NCBI RefSeq assembly: GCF_014633365.1
Contig: NW_026267104.1
Coordinates: forward strand, 7,190,587 to 7,254,586
From: Diospyros lotus
Lineage: Eukaryota; Streptophyta; Magnoliopsida; Ericales; Ebenaceae
DNA length: 64,000 bases
Direction: 5' to 3'
The notes under the pieces were generated by a model. It did not search any database and was not told the origin of the DNA. It was given only the letters and a program-made list of their open reading frames with translations. Below, in pieces: positions 21,401 to 30,632 of this stretch; position 1 is the first letter of the stretch, and each line of letters starts with the position of its first letter. A program made the position numbers and the translations under genes.

Positions 21401-23968
21401 CTTTCTCTCAGGCATGGACTGATGGCTATCAGGAGCCATGAACTTACTATTCAAGTTCCTTAATGGCTCTAAACCAGGCATCCATGTAGGCTTCTCACTT
21501 TCTTTGCTTATAACTTCAACTTCTTTTATTTCTTCAAGATCTTGATTTCCTTCTTTGGGTCTTCTCATGAACTCTTCAAAATAGTCATTGGTCAGTGTTT
21601 GGATCAAGTCTACCTCCTCCACTTCACTCTCAGTGTCCTGATGTTTGGCTACCCTGAAGATATTCATTTCTACAGTCATGTTCCCAAAAGATAGCTTTAA
21701 CACACCATTCCTACAGTTGATGATGGCATTTGATGTGGCAAGGAATGGTCGACCTAAGATGACTGGCACAGGAGGTTGAGGCCCCTGATGCGGCTGGGTG
21801 TCCAAAACGATGAAGTCCACTGGAAAGTAAAACTTATCGATTTGTACCAGAACATCCTCCACAATTCCTCGTGGAACTTTGACTGATCGATCAGCCAGCT
21901 GAAGGGTCACTCTAGTGGGTTTAAGCTCACCTAATCCCAACTGTTGATACACACTGTATGGCAACAAATTGACACTAGCTCCTAAATCCAAGAGTGCCCG
22001 ATCAACCTTTTGACTTCCTATGATGCATGTAATGGTTGGACAGCCTGGATCTTTGTATTTGGGAGGAGTTTTCAATTAGAGAATGGCGCTGACTTGTTCA
22101 GTCAAGAATGCCTTTTCATGCACATTTGTTTTCCTTTTGACAGTGCACAGATCTTTCAAAAACTTTGCATATGAAGGTGTTTGTTTGATTGCATCCAACA
22201 GCGGGATGTTGATTCTCACTTGCTTAAACACTTCATATATATCTGCATTTTGTTGCTCTTTTTTCAAATGATTCAACCTTTGTGGAAAAGGTGGTTTGGG
22301 CCTGTATTGAATTTCTTTCTCATCTTCTTTTTGTTTTTCATTTTTCTCATTTTTTTCATTTTTTTCCACGGTGGATTCATGATCTTTTGGTTCTTTTTCT
22401 TCATCAACATGTTGGTTTATCCTAGGATCAGTTGGTTTCTCAATTATTCTTCCACTTCTTAGGGCAGTCACTGCTTGCACTTGTTCATGAGTGTTGGTTT
22501 CACTATTTGAAGCTTCTACCTGGTTGGTTTGCCTAATTGGGTTAGGATTAGTTTGGGATGGAAACCTTCCGGGTTCTCTCACACTCAATGTTTGTGTTAT
22601 CTTGGTCAACTGGCTCCTAATGTCTTCTATGCCTCTGTTTGTTTGGTCTTGATTTTTGACAAGCTGAGCAACCTGATTGTTAATACCTGTTTGACTTTGG
22701 ATGAACTGGTGCAAGGTATCTTCCAAAGATCTCCTATGAGGAGGTTGGTAAGTATTGGATGAAGAACCTTGATTTTGTTTGAAGGTATGTTGTTGTGTAG
22801 GGAAGGGAGGTTGAGAATGATTTCCAGAATCATTTCTCCAAGAAAAATTGGGGTGATTTCTATTATTGGGATGGTATGAATTGTAATTCTGATTATTCCC
22901 ATAATAGGCTCCACTCTGATTTTGATTTTGTCTCCCCTCAAAGTTGTGTGAATGATTGTTATTAGTCTGCCCATACAATACCTCCTTGAAAGCAGGTAGG
23001 GTAGGACATTCTTCAGTTGAATGATCTGTTGCATCACACACAGCACACTTTACTTCCACTTGATTAACAGATTGCACTTTTTTGGGTTGCATGTTTTCAA
23101 CTTTCTTTGTTAAAGCAGTTAATCTTGCATTTAAATCATCACTCTCACTCAATTGGTATCTCCCTCTAGGTTGTGGATTTTCTCTTGAATCAAGAGCAGA
23201 TGTTGGACCAACTTCCCAGTTCCTTGTATTCTGAGCCAATGTGTCAAAGAAGTGGAAAGCTTCTTCTGGAGTCTTCTCATAGAATTCTCCATTGCACATT
23301 GTAGAAACTAGCATTTTCAATTGGGGAGTGAGTGAATCATGAAAGAAACTGACCACTCTCCATTGCTCAAAAGCATGGTGCGGACAAGTGTGAAGAAGGT
23401 CTTTGAACCTTTCCCACGCTTGAGCAAAATTCTCATTTGGTTTACAGGCAAAGTTCATGATTTGTCTTTGAAGAGTAGCAGTTCTGTTGGCAGGGAAGTA
23501 TTTTTTTAAGAAAGTTGTTTGCATTTCTCTCTAAGTTCCTATAGATCTAGGTGGGAGAGTGCTTAACCATATTTTTGCCTTATCTTTCAGTGAGAATGGA
23601 AAGAGTTTTAATCTTATGACATCCTCATTTGCTGTATGGTCCATGCAAGTGCTACATACTTCCTCAAATTCTTTCATATGAGTATATGGATTTTCAGAAT
23701 CCATGCCATGAAAAGTTGGTAACAATTGGATTGTGCCAGGTTTGAAGTTAAACCTATGATGGTTGATGGGAAGAATAATGCATGAGGGGGTTGTCTGCCT
23801 AGGAGGATGAAGATACTCCCTAAGAGGTCTGATCATCTCCTGATCAATGGGATCAGGGTCACCGTGGTCACTACCACGTGCAGACATGTTCTGTGGAAGT
23901 GGCATGTTCTCATTGTGTTGAGACATGAGTGACTGATTTTCTACAGTTTTACCTGACCTAAGTATCAT
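18427..23968 (-). pseudogene. Athila-like gag-pol polyprotein, disrupted
   Basis: A single long frame of about 1,840 codons. Gag (from 23968) has the Athila-type KKYFPANRTATLQRQI and FAQAWERFKDLLHTCPHH blocks, a zinc knuckle CAVCDATDHSTEEC (near 23030) and LRSGR. Protease: ALLDLGASVNLLPYSVY. RT: CIDYRKLN, FLDGYSGYNQI, MPFGLCNAPATFQRCM, FMDD. RNase [15 protein letters not shown]. Integrase: H-H-C-C zinc part (FCSNCDRCQ) and the D, D, E residues ([26 protein letters not shown]). Breaks: in-frame stops near 23528 (TAG), 22076 (TAA), 20987 (TAG) and 18601 (TGA), and a 61 bp tandem duplication in RT. The frame ends with TAG at 18427-18429. The enzyme residues themselves look intact. Confidence 0.9.
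20601..20722 (-). repeat. 61 bp tandem duplication across the RT catalytic box
   Basis: Units 20601-20661 and 20662-20722 are identical. Each encodes the VEVFMDDF box, so the catalytic motif occurs twice. 61 is not a multiple of 3, so the duplication also shifts the pol frame. Identity of the units means the event is recent. Confidence 0.95.
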
Positions 23969-24073
23969 ACACTATGCACAAATAAAAATAAAGTAAAAAG
24001 AAACAGAGTTACCGAATTTATCAGGAGATGCCTCTTCTTATATATTTTTTTTCTTTTTGTTTTTGCCTCAATC

Positions 24074-24091
24074 TCCCCGGCAACGGCGCCA
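24074..24091 (-). other. Primer binding site, tRNA-Asp
   Basis: The minus strand reads TGGCGCCGTTGCCGGGGA, five bases after the 5' LTR end. It is complementary to the 3' end of plant tRNA-Asp, the primer known for Athila-group elements. Confidence 0.88.
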
Positions 24092-24096
24092 AAATT

Positions 24097-26066
24097 TGGC
24101 TGCACTCCCACCCTGCAATTAAAACACAAAACAAAACACAATAAAAATTTATATTTTTTTCTTTATTTAGGTGAGAGGTTTATACTCGTCAGTGTACGAG
24201 TGCAGTTGTAGTCCAAACTTAAATTTATATTTTCTGAATGAGTCCAGGTCGTCCACTGAGAGATTTATTTATGGCAAAATAAAAAGAATGTCACACAAGC
24301 ACACACGCATTTGGACAAATTGACAACAAGATTTTTTATGGTTTTTTAAACAACAGATACTAGGAAATAAATTAAGGCAGTAATTGAAATAAATACTTTA
24401 AGTGAGAATATAAAATTGGATAGTACTTGAGTTAAGACAATTTCAGTGCCAACCCGTTGATTCCCAAATTTTAACAGATAAGGTTAGTAACATTAATTTA
24501 ATTTCAGATATGAGGGTTTGTTATTAAATGCAATTAGAGATTATGATAGTTCTAGTTTAAGCAATCCCCATACATGATATGTGAGATTCTAATTTAAGCA
24601 ACTACCATAAATCCAATTACAATTAATATACAAGACAACTAAATTAATCATCCGGATTTGGGTATGATAGCGTTTCCAGTTCTAGTAACTCTCATGCGTG
24701 ATATGAAAGCTCTAAGTTAGGCTTACGCTTCAATCCAAACCTAATGATTTCTCAATAATTAAAATACACTCATACTGAAATTTAAATTAATGTTACTTAT
24801 TTAAAGCGCAGCTTTCTTTGGGAATCATTGGCGTTGGACATTGTCCTTGCCTTAACCCAAGATTAGATTTAGCTACTCATTTCCATTTAAAAGTTAATTG
24901 ACATGAATTTAAACGACGTAATTTAAATAACAGAATTTAAATGATAAGAATTAAAATAGCAGAAACTAACCGGCCATTTAGGCGGTGGATAATTAAATGA
25001 CAAGAATTAAAATTGCAGAAATTTAAAGGCATAAACTAACCGGCCATTTAGGCGATGAATAATAAAATAATAATAAATGACATAAGAATTTAAAAGAAGA
25101 AAGGAAGAAATAAGATCACAAGAGAAAAAACTAAAGAAAATAAAAGAGAACAAAAACAATTCTCAAAGAGAGAATTATAAGGAAATAACTAAACTTTGAT
25201 TCAAGAATAATAATCACACTTACAAATGCAATCAAGTGAGCTATTTATAGGCCACAAGATAAAATACAAACCACACAATTTTAATTATTCAATTAGACAT
25301 AATTATATCTAATGGGCACTCACACACTTAAAGTTAAATGGATTTTAGCTATAATACACACCTAATATTAAATGGATTTTAGCTAAAATACATACCTAAT
25401 AAAGCACTCATAAAGTTAAATGGATTTTAGCTATAATATCCACCTAATAGTTAAATGGATTTTAGCTAAAAAACACACTTAATAAAGCTCTCACATAAAA
25501 AATAAAAATAGATTTCTATAAATTGATTTTTTAATCTTCATTAGGATTAAAAATAATCCTTGGGCTTTCTCCAAATAATATCTTCCATGGGTTGCTCAAA
25601 TTGGGCTTTAATTCTTCATGGGCTTGAATTCTTCATGGACTTTAATTTTTCATGGGCTTGATTTCTTCATGGGTTTGATTTCTTCATAGGTTTGATTTCT
25701 TCATGGACTTGAATTCTTCATGGACTTTAAGTCTTCATGGGATTGAATTCTTCATGCCTAAAAATAATTTAATGTTATTAATAAATTATATATTATATAT
25801 ATGTATTACACATGGCATATATATATATTATATTATATTATATTATATTATATATATATATTACATGCATGCATATAATGATGTATATGTATTATATATA
25901 ATTTTATATATTATTATTATTTACTTTAGAACTTCATTTCATTCATCTTTCAATTTAAACTTGTATATAACCATAAAATATATATTAATATCTAATTTAA
26001 ACCATATTTAAGATCGAAAGAAGGGTATAATTATAACAAAATTTTTACAAAATTAACCACTAATCA
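24097..26066 (-). repeat. 5' LTR of the Athila-like element (1970 bp)
   Basis: Partner of 12290-14293. On the minus strand it starts TGATTAGTGG and ends GTGCAGCCA. It has two units of the 70 bp repeat (24969, 25039) against three in the 3' LTR, and is followed directly by the ACTAC target duplication (26067-26071). Confidence 0.92.
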
Positions 26067-26071
26067 ACTAC

Positions 26072-27406
26072 CTGGCTAGGGTGTAGGTGTTCAGTTCTCA
26101 CAGGTGGAGCGGAGTTCAGGTGACGCCGCGATTGGCATGGCAAATGACTAAGGCTGTGAGGTTCTGTAATTAATGTGATTAAGTAAATGTGGTAATAGAC
26201 GTTTTGCACTGCCGTAGAACATTGGTGATAAAGTGAATTAGGAATAAGAAAATTCCCTCTAAGATTATTGTTGTGGGAGATACCCGGGTGTATGGTTAGA
26301 ACCGACGTTAGTTGTATGTCTAAGTCACTGTTGGGTTCTGTTGTAAGGATAATGGTTGCTATGAGTACGCGCGGTACTAATCACAGACCACATGCCCTAG
26401 GGGTGGTTATTGACCGATTGAGGGGATAAGATTCCTCTGGGTGCTATTCAAGTGGTACATCGACGGAAGCATGCGATGGCCTGTTATGCCAGCCAGAAGA
26501 ATGCTTAACCCATATCTTTGAGTTGCTTTTCGTTTTTGAGGAGATCTATGAGATGCCTTAAGAATTAGAACAGTTGCTGATATGAGAAGGTGCTTTCAGC
26601 CGAGTAGGCTGCAGAGCAGATAACACCAGTTCTAAAGCTCGTGTTCTAGCTAGCCTATTGAGTCTTTGAGGAGGTCAAGTTTAGTATTTAGTGATCAAAA
26701 TGAGGTATGGCCAATTAGCTATGGGAAGTTAAGATCAGGTTAAGGATTGGTGGTCGCCGAATAAGTCACGATTGGATGTGCCAATTCCTTTAAGGAGGGG
26801 AGATCTGGTGACATTTTAGATCTCGAGATATGTTGAGTAGAGAGCGTATAATCTTTGATAGTCTTGATTAGATGGCTACCAATATTTATTGATGGGATCT
26901 TGAGCATTCGCAGCAAATTGTGGGAAAAAGTACTGCCGAGAAAATGCTGTGTATCTGGTTAAGAATCAGTTGGAAAGAATTAGACTAAAGGATATTGTTG
27001 TTGAATCCTTGATTGAATATGTCGTATCGTTTCCTTGTTCCTGTGTATTGCAAGTACGTGGCAGGTTCTAGTCACGTTACTGAGCATTAATTTCTCGTCA
27101 TGCAAGAGAATGGCCCTACTCCTATCGTTATCAGTTGAGTTATGAGATGGTAATAGAGGAACCTTGATGATGTCTCTTAGGCTGGTTAAGGTATTAGTGG
27201 TCATATCGTGGTTCACTTGAGGTGATGGATTAGGGAGATGTGCTAGTGTATTAAGTCAAGTAGGATATGTCGTGGACTTAGACTTGTGGGAACTGGAAAA
27301 TGATGATATGGAAGGTCTCGGAAGATATGCTAAGTAATATCATGAGAATTGTGAGTGTATTTTGAAGACATAGATTGAGCACGAATTTCGAGGACAAAAT
27401 TCTATT
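26072..27406 (+). pseudogene. Decayed 3' internal region (pol remnant) of the gypsy element
   Basis: Continues the internal region interrupted at 12289. There is no long ORF. Near 26470-26510, CYASQKNA-like codons recall the gypsy RNase H region. The last bases before the polypurine tract (GAATTTCGAGGACAAAATTC at 27380-27401) are the conserved sequence found before the 3' LTR in many plant chromoviruses. Confidence 0.55.
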
Positions 27407-27420
27407 AAGGAGGGGAGAAA
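27407..27420 (+). other. Polypurine tract of the gypsy element
   Basis: AAGGAGGGGAGAAA directly before the 3' LTR start TGTAATATCCC, the expected plus-strand primer position. Confidence 0.88.
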
Positions 27421-29490
27421 TGTAATATCCCAAAACTAATCAATGTGTAAATTATGTTAACTTAATTTAAAATAATATATAAATACACATATACATATAT
27501 ATATTCATAAAAATAATAAGTGAAATTAATTAAATTAAATTAAACTAATTAAATTGTGTATTTTTTTGTGGCTGTGGTGCGCGAGCTTGGAGGCCAAGCT
27601 ATCTACAGGGGCTAAAATAATCTGAATTGTTCTCTCACATTGAGAGTTGTGGCCGAAAACAGAGAAGGAGTGAGGCTTGATGTAGCTTCAACCATGGAAG
27701 CTCGGCCGAGAGGAAGGGAGAGACAGAGATTGAGAGAGAGAGAGAGAGAGAGAGGGGGGGGAGAGAGATGGAACGAGGAAGAGAGGGAGGTGGTAGCCAT
27801 GGAAGCTTCGAGTGAGCTCGGCCATGGCAGTTGAGCGAGGACGCAGCAGCGGGGGCGGAGCGACGCAAGCAGTAGCGGCCAACAGGCGCGCGCGGAGGCA
27901 ACAGCGGAGGCCGCAGGGGCCGGCGCTGGTGCGCACAGGCGTGCGTGCCATGGAGGAGAAGAAGGAGGCAGCAGCCGCGGGAAGAAGAAATGAAGAGGAA
28001 GAAAGGAAGAAGAAGGAGAAGAAGAAAGGAGAAAGAGGAAGAAGAAGAAAAAGAAAGAATGAGAGAAGGGAGAGGGAGAAGAAGAAGAAGAAGAAGAAGA
28101 AGAGAGGAGGACGAGGACGATGAGGACGAGGAGAAGAAGAAGAAGAAGAAGAGGAGGACGAGGAGGACAAGGAAGAAGAAGAAGAAGAGGACGACGAGGA
28201 CGAGAAGAAGAAGAAGAAGAAGAAGAAGAAGAAGAAGAGGACAATGAGGAGGAAGAGGAGGACGAGGAAGAGGAGGAGGAGGAGGAGGATGACGAGGAAG
28301 AGGAGGATGAGGAGAAGGAGAGGAGCAGGAGCAGGAGTAGGAGCAGGAGCAGGAGGAGAAGAAGGAGAAGGAGAAGAAGAAGGAGAAGGAGAAGAAAGAG
28401 AAGAAGAAGGAGGAGAAGGAGCAGGAGCAGGAGCAGGAGCAGGAGGAGAAGAAGGATGAGGAGAAGAAGAAGAAGAAGAATGAGGAGAAGAAGAAGGAGA
28501 AGGAGAAGAGGAAGAAGAAGAAGGAGGCGAAGGAGGAGGAGGAGAAGGAGAAGCAGAAGCAGAAGGAGAAGAAGAAGGAGAAGAAGAAGAAATTAAAAGA
28601 AAATGAAGAAATTAAGGAAAAATAAGGGATTTTGGGATTTTTTGGCATGGAAAGTAATCAGGTACGTGGGTAAAAATTTGTAGAAGCATGTTACGTTTAA
28701 ATTATAAATTTTACGTGATTAAAATTAATTAATTTGGATCCCGGTTGTGTTATTTGCTAGGAAATGATTTAATTTACCTCGGGAGCTTGAGAGAGGTCGG
28801 AATCAGCTAATTTCAGGCAAGTTCCAACCCCTTTCCTCGTGTTCTTTAATTCTCGTGAGAAACCCTGTGATTTCTCGTATTTTATACTCTCCCTTCGTCT
28901 ATTTCGATTCGTTTATTAATTATGAAAATTTTGAGTCGTTTGATTTAAATTTAATTTATTAAGCTGGCTTCGAGGATTTTATTAGCATGATTTAATTTAA
29001 AATAAATATGAGACTCGTTGAGATTTTAATTGTGGTGCGCTTACGTGGGATTTTAAACGGCTAAATTAATTATATTACACGGTAGATTTATTTAATCAAA
29101 GCCGCGATTTTATTTATTGCCAGCGTGGGTCCGAGCAGGGGATTCAGCGTCTAGCGACCGAGTCGGTATGGTGTACAGGCAGTCTCGTCAACCTCTGTCA
29201 ACTCTGATGGTTGTGTAGGGTCTATTCTTTTATTTCTGATTGTGCCTGGTCATATCTCGTGTCTCGTGTGTGTCGTCACAGGAGTTTGTATTCTTTTATT
29301 TATCTGGTGACCGCTATGCTAGCGGGGTTCCCGTAGTGCATGCATGTGTTTTGCTTCGCTTCCGTTGCTCTCATCTTTGAGTATGCATGCCAGGGTATTT
29401 CTGTCTCGTATTTCATTATTTTTCCCCTTCCGTAGGCGCTCCCGTTCGGATAGTCTGGGCGGCTGGGATATCCGGGCGGGGGTGCTTACA
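27421..29490 (+). repeat. 3' LTR of the gypsy element (2070 bp)
   Basis: Matches 8791-10393 but is 467 bp longer, almost all because of a purine tract (about 27955-28600). It also lacks a roughly 20-base GC-rich piece present near 9257. It is followed by the GCAGA target duplication. Confidence 0.92.
27955..28600. repeat. Expanded GAA/GGA purine tract
   Basis: About 645 bases that are almost purely A and G on the plus strand, in runs of GAAGAA, GAGGAC and GGAGCAGGAGCA. The other LTR has only about 170 bases of such sequence at the same place. Long ORFs here encode only Glu/Arg/Lys or Ser/Phe/Leu runs and are not genes. Confidence 0.93.
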
Positions 29491-29953
29491 GCAGAACTCG
29501 AAATGATATTTGCTCTCTGTTTTGGGTAGAAGAAAGATTAGAGAAAGGAATTGAACTCTCATGCTCTCTAGTGAACAGTTAAATGGAGCGGAAATTCTGC
29601 AAATTTTCGTAGCAGAAGAGAGAGAGAGAGTGGAGCTTGAAAAAACACTTCACGGAACTAAAGGCTCGTATTTATAAATATAAAGCCGAACATCCATGCA
29701 AGAAATCTGAAAAATGAGCATTGGGATCGCGACATGTTGGAGGGAAATTTGTAAAGGGCGCCCGGGACCGCGACATGGATTGCAGAAAATCAAGAAGGAA
29801 ATCTGGAAGTTGTTGTTGTTGGGCCATCCACGCACGCTGCAAATTCGAAATGGTGTCCGAATAATTAAGATTTAAATAATATATTAAATAAATTTTTATT
29901 AAAAAAGTATATTATTTGTCGACCACTCATCTTCGTTGCATGCACAACTAACA
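29491..29953 (-). mobile_element. Copia 5' LTR, outer part
   Basis: Continuation of the copia LTR after the gypsy insertion. A minus-strand TATA-like sequence (ATTTATAAATAC near 29668-29682) suits an LTR promoter. Two copies of GGGA(T/C)CGCGACATG occur near 29724 and 29763. The outer end at 29953 (minus strand TGTTAGTTG) is tentative. Confidence 0.45.
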
Positions 29954-30016
29954 AACAGAAGAATAATTAACTTATTTGTCTATGAATCTCTTTGTTGATG
30001 ATATAAACGGACATAT

Positions 30017-30150
30017 ATAAGGGCATCTCCAAAGGGTTGGAAAGGAATTGAGTCTTCCCCTCCAACCCCAAATTTGGGGTTGGAAATTCTTTTTGGGCTT
30101 GGAGATTCTAATGAGTCAACCCATTACCCCAAATTTGGGGTTGGTGGGGG
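30017..30150. repeat. Palindrome-rich, MITE-like sequence
   Basis: Starts with TAAGGGCATCTCCAA, a form seen at ends of plant Harbinger- or hAT-type MITEs. It contains a perfect 24 bp palindrome (30061-30084, core CCCCAAATTTGGGG) and a second 16 bp one (30126-30141, same core). I found no matching opposite terminus, so it may be one end only. Confidence 0.4.
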
Positions 30151-30632
30151 AATTGGGTCTAACTCAGGTAAGGAAATAGTTTATTTTTTTTATTATTATT
30201 ATAAATATTTATTTTATTTTTAAAATTATTTACTTATTTATTATATATCAACTTAAATTATTACCTATAAATTATATAATTAACACAAAAAAATTAATTA
30301 TTAATAATATTAAAAAATAAAAACATTACATTTACTATCTCAATTAATAAACATTACATTGAATATGATAAAATTAAAAAAAAATTATTATATATAATGT
30401 AAAAACTTTCATCGCACAAATGTAAAGTAGAACATGAAATTCAATAATTGAAAGAAAATGCATATATATATATATATATAAGCGATGACGGCACATGCAT
30501 AAACATGATGAACAAACACGTCTAAACTTCCGCACATAGGAATGATGGCCCAAAAGCCCTACATCCACAAAAACGGGGGGCCACCATTCTACATAACAAA
30601 AGCAAGGATTCAGCAAAATAAAAGCACATTGA
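30151..30632. other. AT-rich stretch, no gene seen
   Basis: AT-rich DNA with poly(A), TATA runs (about 30462-30480) and no recognisable coding sequence. The phrase AATTAATAAACATTAC at about 30342 recurs near 36085, which may mark the sides of an insertion or be chance in AT-rich DNA. Confidence 0.5.

Larger units (their letters stand above)
12290..26066 (-). mobile_element. Athila-like Ty3/gypsy element carrying extra ORFs (13.8 kb)
   Basis: LTRs at 24097-26066 (5') and 12290-14293 (3'), TGATTAGTGG...GTGCAGCCA on the minus strand, are flanked by ACTAC at 12285-12289 and 26067-26071. The order on the minus strand is 5' LTR, tRNA-Asp primer site, gag-pol (23968-18427), polypurine-like motif, four-Cys ORF, LOG ORF, second polypurine-like motif, about 1.4 kb of non-coding DNA, polypurine tract, 3' LTR. 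The gag, RT and protease motifs and the Asp primer fit Athila. The LTRs differ by only a few substitutions per few hundred bases plus indels, so insertion was fairly recent and later than that of the enclosing gypsy element. Confidence 0.9.
8791..29490 (+). mobile_element. Ty3/gypsy (chromovirus-like) element, 20.7 kb including nested element
   Basis: Two direct LTRs (8791-10393 and 27421-29490), both TGTAATATCCC...GGTGCTTACA, are flanked by the 5 bp duplication GCAGA (8786-8790 and 29491-29495). A primer site (10398-10409) and polypurine tract (27407-27420) fit a plus-strand element. The internal region is split by an Athila-like element at 12290-26066; without it only about 3.2 kb remains, short for an autonomous gypsy and badly decayed. 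The style of LTR ends and polypurine region resembles Tekay/Del chromoviruses; the lineage is an inference. Confidence 0.88.
1..29953 (-). mobile_element. Decayed Ty1/copia retrotransposon, host of the nested cluster
   Basis: Pieces of one copia element read in order on the minus strand: LTR (29953-29491 and 8785-8556), gag (8524-7683), zinc knuckle (6257-6077), protease and pre-integrase region (3511-2957), then integrase and RT (1495-1). The order and reading phase resume across each insertion, which is why I treat them as one element. It is cut by a LINE, two solo LTRs and a 20.7 kb gypsy element. The 3' part lies beyond the window start. All coding parts carry stops, so the element is dead. 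The outer LTR end near 29953 is a guess from a TGTTAG/CCAACA pairing; the rest of the assignment is firmer. Confidence 0.75.

Noticed and set aside
12290..26066. Direct repeats with 70 bp units considered as a CRISPR-like array
   Set aside because: Plant DNA, units lie head to tail without spacers and inside LTRs.
27612..28648. ORFs up to 337 codons on both strands
   Set aside because: Same cause: the expanded purine tract of the 3' LTR. Low complexity, present in two frames on each strand, no domain.
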